A stretch of 64,000 bases of DNA, taken from contig PEAM01000019.1 of NCBI GenBank assembly GCA_002753565.1, positions 1-64,000 of the forward strand, written 5' to 3'. Below are positions 1-9,375 of this stretch, in pieces. The first letter of the stretch is position 1. Each line of letters begins with the position of its first letter. The notes beneath the pieces were generated by a model. The model had not been told where the DNA came from. It searched no databases and saw only the letters and a list, made by a program, of their open reading frames with translations. The DNA is from Magnetococcales bacterium (GTDB lineage: Bacteria > Pseudomonadota > Magnetococcia > Magnetococcales > JADFYX01). A program made the position numbers and the translations under genes.

Positions 1-110
1 TCAAAGTCAAAGGCTTAGCTCCTTGGGTGCTGCCCAAACCCGCTGGGAAGGTATTCATGCCTTCCCAGACCCATCCACCATAGTTTGTACAAATTTGGTT
101 TGGAATCTCC
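1..110 (+). repeat. Structured intergenic repeat, copy 1 (left end cut by window)
   Basis: This is one of three copies of a dispersed element, with the others at 30376-30485 and 47766-47868. Three small hairpins follow one another: 4-8 with 12-16, 23-27 with 33-37, and 43-51 with 60-68 (9-bp stem, 8-nt loop). A boundary motif TTTGGTTTGGAATCTC ends the copy at 94-109. It lies 38 bp from the 3' end of the convergent gene at 148. The strand given is the one in which stem substitutions remain G-U pairs. No protein is encoded. The left part may continue outside the window. Confidence 0.75.
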
Positions 111-147
111 ATAGCTGTTCTTGAATCTTTTAGATTTGAAGCCTGAT

Positions 148-1641
148 TTAGGAGGAGGCTTTTGAGACACGTTCGATTAAAGCCTGCTTGACCTGCTCGA
201 CGACACTTGACCAGTTATCCTGTTTTTGTTGGCGAAAGAGGGTGGTGGATGGGTACCAGGGGCTGTCGGTTCTTTTTTGCAGCCATCGCCACTCAGAAGC
301 GGTGTGGAGTATGACCCAACAAGGAGTTTGGATGGCTCCGGCCAGGTGAACGACAGCCGTATCGGTGGAGATGAGAAGATCCAGGTTACAGAGGCAGGCG
401 GTGGTTTGGGCGAAATCGGTGAGTACAGGGTCCAGGTCGACAACAACCTGTTCATGTTGGGTGTGATAAAGCTCTCCTGCTGGCTTTCCTTTCTGAATAC
501 TGAAAAATCTGACACCGGGTACTTGGGTGATGGGTAGAAAATCTTTAAACGTACAGGCTCTGCCCTTGTTGGCTGTCGCATTGGGGTTGCCAGACCAACA
601 GATCCCCACTTTGAGTTCGGGCCCTTTTTCACGATCTAACCGTAGTCTCCATTCGGTAGCCAAGCTAGGTTTGGGCTTTAAATAGGGGACATTTTGCGGG
701 ATGGTTGCCAAAGAGGTTGTAAAGAGACCCGGCAGGCTCATGAGGGGTAGATGATACTCGTAGGTAAAGTTGGGGGCTGTCTCATCTCCCTCTTCACGAA
801 TGACAACTCGATCGGCAATATTTGAATCCTTGAAGAGTTGTGCTAACTCTGGCTTGCACTCCAAAATCACATAAGCGCCACTCTCTCGTACCCAGGGGAT
901 GTATCGAGCACACATGATGGCATCACCAAACCCCTGCTCTGTATAGAGATAAAGACGCTTCCCCCCCTCCATCTCCTCCCCTTGCCATCGAGGGGCAGGG
1001 CATATTCTTGGGCTATGATCAGGAAGCTTCCATCGCCATTCATACTCTTTCCATCCCTCTTCAAACTGCTCGGTCATGAGTAGAGAGAAGGCTCTGGCCA
1101 TGTGGGCTGTTGCGGAGTTTGGATTACCTTCAATGGCTTTTTCCAGATGGTTGAGGGCCATTGTATGGTCTCCATAATTTTGGGCGATGACACCGACATT
1201 ATAGTGGGCTGTGGGATTGTCTGGTTCACGTTCCAGCGCTTCGACATAATGGGTTAAAGCCTGGCTTGGTTCGCCTTTACCATAGCAGATATTGCCCAGA
1301 TTGATGTGGGCCATGGCCATGGTGGGATCTATTTTAAGCACCTGGGCCAAACGGATTTCTGCATCCTTTATACGCCCACAACTTTGCAGCACCGTTGAAA
1401 GGTGAAAGAGAACATGGGGCTGTTGGGGTTTTTCATTGAGAGATTTTTCAATAAGTTGAATAGCCAAGGGGGTGTTGTTGGACTTGTGAGCCACCATACC
1501 AAGAATAAACAGAGCATCGGGATGGTTGGGTTCTCGTGTAAAAACCGTACTGGCCAATTTTCCGGCAGCCAGATAGTTTCCATCGCTAAAATGGGAATTG
1601 GCTTGCACAATAAGCTGTTCGTTGGTTTGGGTCTGAGTCAT
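148..1641 (-). CDS. TPR protein with C-terminal glycosyltransferase-like domain
   Basis: The 497-residue protein has an N-terminal half (about 5-200) of tetratricopeptide repeats with the usual A-x-x-x-N-L-G pattern. The C-terminal half (about 205-490) resembles the GT9/heptosyltransferase-like region often fused to TPRs, with EQGFGD, VGICWSGNP and a late STDTAVVHLAGA segment. The start is ATG at 1641, overlapping the stop of the upstream gene by ATGA, so the two are translationally coupled. It is a clear paralogue of that neighbour, sharing the E-Y-x-W-R, EQGFGD and PWYP-x5-FRQ landmarks. Being beside Maf and legionaminate genes, it may help glycosylate flagellin or another surface protein. 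That role is inference, and the sugar donor cannot be read from the sequence. Confidence 0.8.
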   Translation of the reverse strand: MTQTQTNEQLIVQANSHFSDGNYLAAGKLASTVFTREPNHPDALFILGMVAHKSNNTPLAIQLIEKSLNEKPQQPHVLFHLSTVLQSCGRIKDAEIRLAQVLKIDPTMAMAHINLGNICYGKGEPSQALTHYVEALEREPDNPTAHYNVGVIAQNYGDHTMALNHLEKAIEGNPNSATAHMARAFSLLMTEQFEEGWKEYEWRWKLPDHSPRICPAPRWQGEEMEGGKRLYLYTEQGFGDAIMCARYIPWVRESGAYVILECKPELAQLFKDSNIADRVVIREEGDETAPNFTYEYHLPLMSLPGLFTTSLATIPQNVPYLKPKPSLATEWRLRLDREKGPELKVGICWSGNPNATANKGRACTFKDFLPITQVPGVRFFSIQKGKPAGELYHTQHEQVVVDLDPVLTDFAQTTACLCNLDLLISTDTAVVHLAGAIQTPCWVILHTASEWRWLQKRTDSPWYPSTTLFRQQKQDNWSSVVEQVKQALIERVSKASS

Positions 1642-3134
1642 TTAACGGGCCATTTCCTGAGCTGTTCAGCCATCTGCGCAATGGGTTCTTTCCACTGGTT
1701 GGGCTGTGATTGGCGGAATAATCGCGCTTGGGGATACCAGGGGGTATTGTCTTGATCCAAGCCCCACCGCCAGTCGGGAGAAAAAGGGAGCAGGACCCAG
1801 GTATGACAGCCTAAAGCCCCTGCTAAATGCGCGGTTGCCGTATCGATGGAGATGATGAGGTCGAGGTTTGCCATAATGGCAGCGGTATCGGCAAAGTCGT
1901 TGATCTCTGAGTCTGGGTTCAACACTCTCATCCCTTGGGGTGGATCGTCGGCCTGACCGGCGGGATCTCCTTTTTGCAGGCTGACGAAAAGAGTGTCGGT
2001 TCTGCTTTGGGCTAGAGGGGCCAAGGCTTTAAGGGTTGTGGAGCGACGCCGGAGAGGGTCATTTTTAAAAAGAGGTTTGCCCTCCCATATCAAGCCGACC
2101 CGAAGGGCGGCTGGTGGAAGCCTCTTTTGCCACTGTTGTATTCGACTGGCCTCTGCCTGAAGATAAGGGACTGTTTGAGGGATGGATGGCAGGGTGGTTT
2201 TTAACAGTTTGGGGAGTGTCAGCAGGGGACAATAGTAATCGTATGCCTCCTCAGGGCGTGACTGGGTATCGACCTGATCCAGGGCATCCATCTCTTGCAG
2301 CAGGGGAGCTAATGGTCGGGGGGTAAGCAGAGAGAGGATGGCTCCTTGTTTTTTAAGAACAGAAAGGTAGCGGATAAACTGTACGGTATCGCCAAACCCC
2401 TGCTCGGAGAGTATCAGCAGGCGCTTGCCCTTGAGAGGCTCCCCTTGCCAAAGAGGAACCCCTGGAGGGGGGGGGCGGTAGAGGGGAGAATCTGGTCGTT
2501 TAAAGCGCCAATCATACTCCTGCCAGCCGTGAAAATAGTCCCCCATGATGAGCAGAGTCATGGAGAGGTTAATGTGGGGGTCGGTGTGGTCAGGGTCCAG
2601 TTGGATGGCTTTTTGAAAGCACTCCCTGGCTGGCTCTAGTTGTTTAAGGGCTTTGTGGCAGAGGCCGAGATTGTTCCAGGCTTCGAGAAAATCAGGCTCC
2701 TGTTGCGCTGCTTTGGTCAACCACTCAATAGCCTCTTGAGGTCGTCCCTCATCAATGAGTTGATCTCCCAGGTGAAAATAGGGTTCAGGGTCGCTGGGAT
2801 TGAGTCGGATGGCCTCTTTCCAGCGAATCGCAGCCAGAGTATTTTTCCCGAGTTGATTTAAAATAACACCTAGAAAAGTGTGATACTCCGCTTTGGTTGG
2901 CTCAATGGTGATGGCTCGGCTGATATGGTCGGCGGCATTGTTATAATTTTCCAGGTTGTAGAGGGAGAGACCAAGGAGAAAGTTGAGTCGTGAATGGCCT
3001 GAAAATTGCGTGCCTGAAAACTGTTTGATCATGGCCTGAAGCTGGGCGACCGCCTGCTTGTCGTGACCTGTTTTTTGCAGGTCAATCACCTCTTTTAGCT
3101 GTTCTTGCAGTCTGTCTGCTGCGGAGCTGGGCAT
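1638..3134 (-). CDS. TPR protein with C-terminal glycosyltransferase-like domain (paralogue)
   Basis: This is a 498-residue protein if started at ATG 3134 (MPSSAADRL). An open frame reaches 3374 but would run into the divergent maf gene, so the short start is preferred; another Met at 3179 is possible. TPR units fill about residues 5-190. The C-terminal domain carries EQGFGD, VGLIWEGKP and ISIDTATAHLAGA, as in the downstream paralogue. The STDTA/SIDTA-AHLAGA block is the nucleotide-sugar-binding signature of GT9-type folds. It probably forms a two-gene operon with 148-1641 and diverges from the Maf gene across 117 bp. A role in protein glycosylation is inferred from context only. Confidence 0.8.
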   Translation of the reverse strand: MPSSAADRLQEQLKEVIDLQKTGHDKQAVAQLQAMIKQFSGTQFSGHSRLNFLLGLSLYNLENYNNAADHISRAITIEPTKAEYHTFLGVILNQLGKNTLAAIRWKEAIRLNPSDPEPYFHLGDQLIDEGRPQEAIEWLTKAAQQEPDFLEAWNNLGLCHKALKQLEPARECFQKAIQLDPDHTDPHINLSMTLLIMGDYFHGWQEYDWRFKRPDSPLYRPPPPGVPLWQGEPLKGKRLLILSEQGFGDTVQFIRYLSVLKKQGAILSLLTPRPLAPLLQEMDALDQVDTQSRPEEAYDYYCPLLTLPKLLKTTLPSIPQTVPYLQAEASRIQQWQKRLPPAALRVGLIWEGKPLFKNDPLRRRSTTLKALAPLAQSRTDTLFVSLQKGDPAGQADDPPQGMRVLNPDSEINDFADTAAIMANLDLIISIDTATAHLAGALGCHTWVLLPFSPDWRWGLDQDNTPWYPQARLFRQSQPNQWKEPIAQMAEQLRKWPVK

Positions 3135-3251
3135 AGTGTTCTTTTCATGATCCTGAAGTGGGGTTGATAGGCGAACCATCTTGAAGATGAAGATAGGGTA
3201 CCACCCTTCACAAAACAACCCAAACCTAATAGTGAGAGATGATATAAAATC

Positions 3252-5747
3252 ATGGATAGCAGTCAAGAGCTTTATGGGCCCATTCTTGAGAATAAATTTG
3301 GTGAAAAATATTTGGCATCCATTGTTGGAGAGACCTTTTCTCTTGTGGGGTCCGATAGTTTCTATCAGCGTCATTTTGGCAACTCTCTCCAGCTGGATGA
3401 TCGTCTTTATCTTATTATTGGCTTGGATGGGGGGTTGCTGCTCGACTGGTTGATCAAGAAAAAACCGGCCAAGGACTCACGCTATCTGTTTTTTGATGTG
3501 CCGGCGGTGTTGGACAGGCTCCATAAAGAGGGCATGATTCCTGATGAGTTGCCGGAAAATGTTGTTATTTGTCCGTATGATCAATGGCTTGAGAAGGCCA
3601 ATGAGCTTTCTCTGCGGGACTACTATTACGTTTCCAAGCTCTCTAAAATCCAATCTTTGGCTGTCGTTGATGGCTATCATGATGCCTATGTCGAGTTGGG
3701 TAACCGCTTTGAAGAGGATCTGGGCAAATTTCAAATCCAGGTAAACCAGGAGATTGGCTCACGGATTTTTGTTACCAAGGGGTTGGAAAACCTGGCAGAA
3801 AATCAAACACCCATCTCGATTTTAGAGGGAAGTTTTGCCGGTAAGAGTGCCATATTGATGGCGGGCGGGCCTTCGTTGGATGAGTCTTTTGAGTGGGTTA
3901 GGGTCAACCGGAACAATTTGGTTGTTTTGGCGGTTACCCGGATTGCGGCACAACTTAAACGGGAGGGAATTGTCCCGGATATGGTGTTTGCCATCGATCC
4001 CCACGGCATTATTTTCCACCAAAGCAAGGAGATGCTCAGTTTTTATGAAAAGACCGTTCTCATCAACATGTATCACCTCAACCCTCAGTTGGTGGGACAG
4101 TGGCGGGGGGAGAGTCTTTTTATGGGGTCTCGCTTTCCCTGGGCAACCAAAAACAACCCGCCCAACCTGGCTTTTCCAGGTATTACCGTCTCCCATCAGG
4201 CGTTGGGTGCGGCGTTACAGTTTGGTTTTTCAACCATTATTCTTTCAGGCTTCGATCTCTGCTTTAGCAAGGAGGGCTTTACTCATGCCAAAGGGAGTGC
4301 GGAGACCTTGGCGGGACCGTACGCCAAGCGGTCGCAACTTTGGGTGGAGACCAACGGCGGTTGGAAGGCGGAGACCAGCACCGATTTTTACAGCTCCATA
4401 CCGGCACTGAGCCTTCTGGCTGGGCAGGGGCGCAAGCCAGAGGATCGGCCTTGTCGGGTAATCAACCCTTCTCAGGCTTCGGCCAAAATAGACAATGTCG
4501 ACCATCTGCCTTGGGAGGCCATACCGATAGAGCCGCTTCAACAGCCTGCCTGGGAGGTAATTCAGCGGTTGCTGAGAGAGAAAGCGACGATCAGCAGACT
4601 GGACCATTATCGGATGGTTGATGGCGAGCTGAATGAGATGCGTGGTCAGTTGCTGAAGATCAAAAAGCTCTCGGAGGAGGCCATCACTTGCAACGATAAG
4701 CTGTTTGGTCGCAAGGGCCACAAGCCCAACTTCAAGTATAAAAAGAGAATGGATGAGATTGAAGCCTCCCTGGACAACGATTTTGGTGAGGCCTCTCGTC
4801 TGGTTAAAAGGTGGAGTGTGGGTGATCTGCTTAAGCTGAGTCGCCCCAACAAAGAGCGGGAGTGGACCGATGCCGAGGTTGAGGAGACGGGCCGTCGTTA
4901 TTATGAGATCTATCGGGATAGCAATAAAGATTTTTTAAAGACTCTGGATGATGCCAGACAGAGAGTTCGGGTACGGATGGAGGAGGAGAAGCCCCGACCT
5001 CAGGTTAAGAGTTTGATTGCCCAGTGGAGCAAAGATAACCAGCCGGGCCGACTGGCCCGTTTTTTGGATCAGACCGGTCTAACGCTGGCCGACTTTCCCC
5101 CCAAGCAGGCCAAGGCACTCCAAGAGATGGCCCAATCTTTTCAAGATTTGATGGATGAAACCGAGACCGACTACAAGGCTCATTGTCAGAATATTCTGGC
5201 CTCCCCCATGGCCATTTTGGGCAAGGCGAAAAACTTTTTTGCCAAGGGTGAAATCGAAAAGCTCACAAACTTTCTCTCTGGCATTAAAAGCAGCAACCTG
5301 GAGGAGCGAGAGGATTTTGTGGCACTGATGGAGGGGTTCCTCGCCCAAAAGGGTGAACAGTTTGACCAGGCTCTTAAGTGGTATGGACGGGTGGCGTCTG
5401 AGCTTTTAAAAGGGGATGCGCTTAAACAGGCTCTTTCGGTCCACTTGAGTAGGAGTGATCTGGAAGGGGCGCTGGTGGTTGCCAGGGAGCTTTCGGAAAA
5501 ATCGTTGGCCTTAACCCCCTATTATGCCGACCTGTTGCGGTTGACCGGAGATCAGGAGGAGGCCATCATCGTCTACCAACGGTATTTGAAAAGGGTGAAG
5601 GGGGATACGGTAACCGAGCAAAAACTGGGGAAACTCCATGGGGATCGGGGCGAGCTGGAGCAGGCCAAAAAGATCTTTACCGCCATTTTAGAGAGCGATC
5701 CCGACAACAAAGCGGCTCAACTCTATATGCAACAATACGCCTCATAA
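3252..5747 (+). CDS. Motility accessory factor (Maf/DUF115) with TPR tail
   Basis: The 831-residue protein contains the MptE-like/DUF115 core. Residues 197-210 hold the A-I-L-M-A-G-G-P-S-L-D signature, followed by a Rossmann-like region with F-A-I-D-P-H and a later S-G-F-D-L-C-F segment. Residues about 690-831 look like TPRs. Maf proteins of Campylobacter, Helicobacter and Aeromonas attach pseudaminic or legionaminic acid to Ser/Thr of flagellin in the cytoplasm before export. Here the gene is first in a run of legionaminate genes, and a flagellin lies 13 kb away, which fits that job. The stop overlaps the next start (TAATG). The long middle (about 430-690) is charged and helical and could hold accessory substrate-recognition elements. 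Confidence 0.88.
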   Translation: MDSSQELYGPILENKFGEKYLASIVGETFSLVGSDSFYQRHFGNSLQLDDRLYLIIGLDGGLLLDWLIKKKPAKDSRYLFFDVPAVLDRLHKEGMIPDELPENVVICPYDQWLEKANELSLRDYYYVSKLSKIQSLAVVDGYHDAYVELGNRFEEDLGKFQIQVNQEIGSRIFVTKGLENLAENQTPISILEGSFAGKSAILMAGGPSLDESFEWVRVNRNNLVVLAVTRIAAQLKREGIVPDMVFAIDPHGIIFHQSKEMLSFYEKTVLINMYHLNPQLVGQWRGESLFMGSRFPWATKNNPPNLAFPGITVSHQALGAALQFGFSTIILSGFDLCFSKEGFTHAKGSAETLAGPYAKRSQLWVETNGGWKAETSTDFYSSIPALSLLAGQGRKPEDRPCRVINPSQASAKIDNVDHLPWEAIPIEPLQQPAWEVIQRLLREKATISRLDHYRMVDGELNEMRGQLLKIKKLSEEAITCNDKLFGRKGHKPNFKYKKRMDEIEASLDNDFGEASRLVKRWSVGDLLKLSRPNKEREWTDAEVEETGRRYYEIYRDSNKDFLKTLDDARQRVRVRMEEEKPRPQVKSLIAQWSKDNQPGRLARFLDQTGLTLADFPPKQAKALQEMAQSFQDLMDETETDYKAHCQNILASPMAILGKAKNFFAKGEIEKLTNFLSGIKSSNLEEREDFVALMEGFLAQKGEQFDQALKWYGRVASELLKGDALKQALSVHLSRSDLEGALVVARELSEKSLALTPYYADLLRLTGDQEEAIIVYQRYLKRVKGDTVTEQKLGKLHGDRGELEQAKKIFTAILESDPDNKAAQLYMQQYAS

Positions 5748-6958
5748 TGGAGAAGAGCATGATGCAGCCGCTGTTGGAACAGTTTTTGGGCCGTAGCCAC
5801 TCTCTTTTCATGCCAGATTGGCTACGGTCTCAGCCTCTCTTGCAAGAAAAAATTGCTGGTAGTCGTGTTTTGGTGGTGGGAGCGGCTGGCTCTATTGGTA
5901 GTTCGTTTGTTAAGCAGTTGGTCCCGTTTCATCCTAAGACACTGCATCTGGTGGACCCGGCAGAAAACAACCTGGTGGAGCTGGTTCGAGACCTGCGCTC
6001 CTCTTCTGCCTTGATTCCCGACCACTTTAAAACCCTCTCCATCCCCATGGGTTCTCGAGAGTTTTCGTGTTTTTTATCCTCGGAGCCTGAGTATGATTAT
6101 GTGGTTAATTTTTCAGCGCTTAAACATGTCCGGGTGGAGCGTGATCCCTATAGCCTGATGCGCATGTTGACGGTTAATCTTTTTGCGCTGGAGTCGCTTC
6201 TGCGTCGTCTGGCCCACTCGCCGCAGACCAAGGTTTTTTCGGTTTCGTCGGATAAGGCGGTCAACCCGGCCAACCTGATGGGGGCGGGCAAGGCTTTGAT
6301 GGAGCGGCTTCTTACCTCTTTTTCCGACAGAACCCCCTATTCAACCGCCCGATTTGCCAATGTCGCCTTTTCGGATGGCAGCCTGTTGCACGGCTTTTGT
6401 CGCCGTTTTGAAAAAGGCCAGCCCCTGTCAGCCCCTACGGATGTGCGACGCTATTTTATCTCCTATGAAGAGTCGGGACAGCTCTGTCTACTGGCCTGTT
6501 TTCTGGGGGAAAATCGAGAGGTATTTATTCCCCGCATGGACCCCTCGACTGATCTGAAGAGCTTTGCTGAAATTGCCGAGCTGTTTTTGCAGGCCAAGGG
6601 GTTTGAAGCCAAGAGGTATGACTCCGATAGGGCTGCAAGAGCGGCAGCCATAAGCCGGTCGGCGGATGATCGCTCTTGGCCCTGCCATTTTAGTGGGAGC
6701 GATACCAGTGGGGAAAAACCTTTTGAAGAGTTTGTCGGGGAGGGGGAGCGGGCGGACTTTGATCGCTTTGATACGTTGGGTGTGATCGCCGGAACCCTGC
6801 CCGAGAATAACAGCGCCCTGGCAGAAACCTTGGCCAGACTGGAAGAGATCCGCCACTCTGACCTGTGGCGGGTAGAGGATATGGCGGATGCTATTCGGAT
6901 AGCGGTTCCTGAGTTGGAACATCGGCTATTGGATCGAAACCTTGATCAGAAAATGTAG
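5747..6958 (+). CDS. legB: Nucleotide-sugar 4,6-dehydratase, FlaA1/LegB type
   Basis: This is a short-chain dehydrogenase/reductase of 403 residues. The NAD(P)-binding GAAGSIGS lies at 45-52, and S-S-D-K-A-V-N-P at 167-174 is followed by M178-G-A-G-K182. Replacement of the usual catalytic Tyr by Met in MxxxK is characteristic of FlaA1/PseB/LegB inverting or retaining 4,6-dehydratases. It should convert an NDP-GlcNAc to the 4-keto-6-deoxy sugar, the first committed step of legionaminate synthesis. ATG 5747 overlaps the maf stop, but ATG 5759, better spaced from GGAG at 5749, is also credible. Within this window LegC follows 11 bp later. The sugar-nucleotide (UDP or GDP) cannot be read directly; the PtmE-like gene downstream suggests GDP. 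Confidence 0.85.
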   Translation: MEKSMMQPLLEQFLGRSHSLFMPDWLRSQPLLQEKIAGSRVLVVGAAGSIGSSFVKQLVPFHPKTLHLVDPAENNLVELVRDLRSSSALIPDHFKTLSIPMGSREFSCFLSSEPEYDYVVNFSALKHVRVERDPYSLMRMLTVNLFALESLLRRLAHSPQTKVFSVSSDKAVNPANLMGAGKALMERLLTSFSDRTPYSTARFANVAFSDGSLLHGFCRRFEKGQPLSAPTDVRRYFISYEESGQLCLLACFLGENREVFIPRMDPSTDLKSFAEIAELFLQAKGFEAKRYDSDRAARAAAISRSADDRSWPCHFSGSDTSGEKPFEEFVGEGERADFDRFDTLGVIAGTLPENNSALAETLARLEEIRHSDLWRVEDMADAIRIAVPELEHRLLDRNLDQKM

Positions 6959-6969
6959 AGGATAATACA

Positions 6970-8139
6970 ATGATTCCACTGGCTGTTCCAGACCTGACCG
7001 GTAATGAAAACCGTTATTTGCAGGCGTGCATCTCCAGCAACTTTGTCTCTTCCGTTGGCCCTTTTGTCAGCCGTTTTGAGGCAGATGTGGCCTTGGCATC
7101 CGGTAATTTGAGTGGTGTGGCGACCAGTTCTGGGACGGCAGGACTGCATGCCGCCCTGGTTGCTGTGGGGGTGGGGATGGGTGATCTGGTCATACTCCCT
7201 TCTCTTACTTTCATTGCCAGCGCCAACGCCATTCGCTATTGCGGGGCTGACCCTTGGTTGTTGGATGTGGATCGTGACAGTTGGAATCTGGACCCCAGGC
7301 AGTTGGCTCAGGCTTTGTCTCGTGAAACAGAGCAGAGTAAGGGGGGGTTGATTCATCAGCCCACCGGCAGACGGATTGCCGCCATCATGCCGGTCCACAC
7401 CCTGGGCATGCCGGCGGATATGGATCGTATCGTCCCTCTGGCCCGAGAGTATAACCTGCCGATTGTTGCCGATGGGGCGGCGGCTCTGGGGGCCATGGAT
7501 AAAAACCGTCCGGTGGGGGCGCTGGGAGCTGACCTGACTGTTTTCTCTTTTAATGGTAATAAGACCCTCACCTGTGGCGGAGGAGGGGTGGTTGTTGGTG
7601 ACGACCCCGCCTTGATGGGTTTGGTCAAACATCTGACCACAACGGCCCGGTGTGGTGCCGGGTATGACCATGATCGGGTTGGTTTTAACTATCGCATGAC
7701 CAATGTTCAGGCCGCCATAGGCTGTGCCCAGTTGGAGCGCTTGTCGGCGTTGGTGGCCGCTAAACAGCGGATTCGTGCTGATTATAACCGTGCCTTTGCC
7801 GATATTCCCGGTCTGACCCCTTTTCCTGGCCGGACTGAGGTTGATCCGGGGGGAGAGGGGAGTCTGAGTGGTTGTTGGTTCTCTGGGGTGTTGATGGCGT
7901 CGGCAGATCAGGAGCGGGTGTGGGGGGTGTTGGACCATCTGCATCAGGCAGGTATTGAGGCTCGTCCCTTCTGGAAGCCGATCCATCTTCAAAAACCCTA
8001 TCTTAAAGCACCCAAGAAAAGGCTGCCTGTGTGTGAATCTCTCTGGTTCAGAGTAGTGGTATTGCCCTGTTCGGTGGGGTTGAGTGCCAAGGAGCAGAAG
8101 AGGACCATTAACGGGGTTCTGCAGGCACTCTCGCATTAG
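6970..8139 (+). CDS. legC: DegT/DnrJ/EryC1 aminotransferase, LegC type
   Basis: The 389-residue PLP enzyme has the fold-type-I sugar aminotransferase layout. A glycine/serine-rich T-S-S-G-T-A phosphate loop lies near 52-57, the cofactor Asp at D168, and the Schiff-base Lys at K198 within F-N-G-N-K. It should transfer an amino group from glutamate to C4 of the 4-keto-6-deoxy intermediate made by LegB. AGAGGA just upstream is a good ribosome-binding site for ATG 6970. Order and spacing place it in one transcription unit with the dehydratase and the 2-epimerase. A PseC role is less likely because the next enzyme is a NeuC/LegG-type epimerase, not a PseG hydrolase. Confidence 0.88.
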   Translation: MIPLAVPDLTGNENRYLQACISSNFVSSVGPFVSRFEADVALASGNLSGVATSSGTAGLHAALVAVGVGMGDLVILPSLTFIASANAIRYCGADPWLLDVDRDSWNLDPRQLAQALSRETEQSKGGLIHQPTGRRIAAIMPVHTLGMPADMDRIVPLAREYNLPIVADGAAALGAMDKNRPVGALGADLTVFSFNGNKTLTCGGGGVVVGDDPALMGLVKHLTTTARCGAGYDHDRVGFNYRMTNVQAAIGCAQLERLSALVAAKQRIRADYNRAFADIPGLTPFPGRTEVDPGGEGSLSGCWFSGVLMASADQERVWGVLDHLHQAGIEARPFWKPIHLQKPYLKAPKKRLPVCESLWFRVVVLPCSVGLSAKEQKRTINGVLQALSH

Positions 8140-8208
8140 CCGGATGGTGCAGGTAGAACAGTTTTTTGGGTTAAAACATAGAATAACAACAGAGTGTGAG
8201 CCAGCATC

Positions 8209-9375
8209 ATGGGGAAAAAAAAGATAGCGGTCGTCACCGGCACCCGAGCAGAGTACGGCCTGCTCTATTGGTTGCTGCGGGCTTTGCAGAAAGATGAGGC
8301 TTTTCAACTGCAACTGATTGTCACCGGCATGCATCTGTCGCCAGAGTTTGGCCTGACCGGGCTGGAAATTGAGGTGGATGGCTTTTTGGTTGAGGCCAAG
8401 GTAGAGATGCTGCTCTCGAGCGATACCCCGGTTGGTACGGCTAAATCCATCGGTCTGGGGATTGTGGGGTTTGCAGATGTTTTGGCCCGGTTGAAGCCAG
8501 ATCTGTTGGTGGTGTTGGGGGATCGATTCGAGATGCTGGCTCCGGTACAGGCGGCCCTGCCGGCACGTATTCCCGTGGCCCATATTCATGGTGGCGAACT
8601 GTCGGAAGGGGCGGTGGATGAGGCGATTCGTCACGGGATTACCAAAATGTCTCACCTCCATTTTGTAGCTGCCGAACCCTACCGACAACGGGTGATTCAA
8701 CTGGGAGAGTCCCCCCAACGGGTGTTCAATGTGGGTGCGCCGGGGCTGGACCATCTGGCGTTGGGGCGTTTCCCGGATCGGATGGCCTGGGAGGTGGAGA
8801 CCGGTTTTACGCTGGCCAAAACCAACTTTCTGGTCACCTATCACCCTCCCACTTTGGGGGATCAATCGGCGGGGGGGCTGGAGGCGTTGCTGCAGGCTTT
8901 GACCCGTTTTCCCCAGGCACGGGTGGTGTTTACCAAAGCCAATGCCGATGCGGGTGGGCGGCGTATCAATAAAATGATTGCCGAGTTTGTCTCTGGTCGA
9001 CCGGGGGAGACGGTTCTGTTTGACAACCTGGGTTCACGACTCTATCTGGGGTTGATGCGTCAGGTGGATCTGGTGGTGGGGAACTCCTCAAGTGGCTTGA
9101 TTGAGGCGCCCTTTTTTGGCGTGCCGACTGTCAATATCGGCCCCCGTCAAGATGGTCGCCTCAAGGCCGATTCGGTGCTGGATTGTGCGGAGACGGTAGA
9201 GGAGATCGCCCAGACCATGCAGAGAGCGTTGGATAGCCAATCCTTGGCAGGGGATAAAAAGCCCCAATCCCCTTATGGTCAGGGTAGGAGCGCAGAAAAA
9301 ATGATGGAGATTCTACGAAACACCGATCTGACCAGCCTGATTCCCAAACGGTTTTATGATCTGGAGCCATCATGA
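8209..9375 (+). CDS. legG: NDP-N-acetylglucosamine-type 2-epimerase (hydrolysing), LegG/NeuC family
   Basis: The 388-residue protein matches the hydrolysing UDP-GlcNAc 2-epimerase family, a GT-B fold. It has G-T-R-A-E-Y-G near the N-terminus (11-17), V-L-G-D-R-F-E-M around 102-109, and the H-I-H-G-G-E-L-S-E-G block with D-E-A-I-R-H. In legionaminate synthesis this enzyme removes the nucleotide and inverts C2, giving the 2,4-diacetamido-trideoxymannose substrate of the synthase. A 69-bp gap separates it from legC, and its TGA overlaps the next ATG (ATGA), indicating coupling. A second, diverged copy lies at 62802. Family assignment is firm; substrate is inferred from the neighbouring genes. 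Confidence 0.9.
   Translation: MGKKKIAVVTGTRAEYGLLYWLLRALQKDEAFQLQLIVTGMHLSPEFGLTGLEIEVDGFLVEAKVEMLLSSDTPVGTAKSIGLGIVGFADVLARLKPDLLVVLGDRFEMLAPVQAALPARIPVAHIHGGELSEGAVDEAIRHGITKMSHLHFVAAEPYRQRVIQLGESPQRVFNVGAPGLDHLALGRFPDRMAWEVETGFTLAKTNFLVTYHPPTLGDQSAGGLEALLQALTRFPQARVVFTKANADAGGRRINKMIAEFVSGRPGETVLFDNLGSRLYLGLMRQVDLVVGNSSSGLIEAPFFGVPTVNIGPRQDGRLKADSVLDCAETVEEIAQTMQRALDSQSLAGDKKPQSPYGQGRSAEKMMEILRNTDLTSLIPKRFYDLEPS

Noticed and set aside
6946-8865. Long minus-strand open frame opposite the aminotransferase and 2-epimerase genes
   Set aside because: It is antisense to two genes with intact family motifs; its composition (many His, Gln and Arg) is that of a frame shadow.
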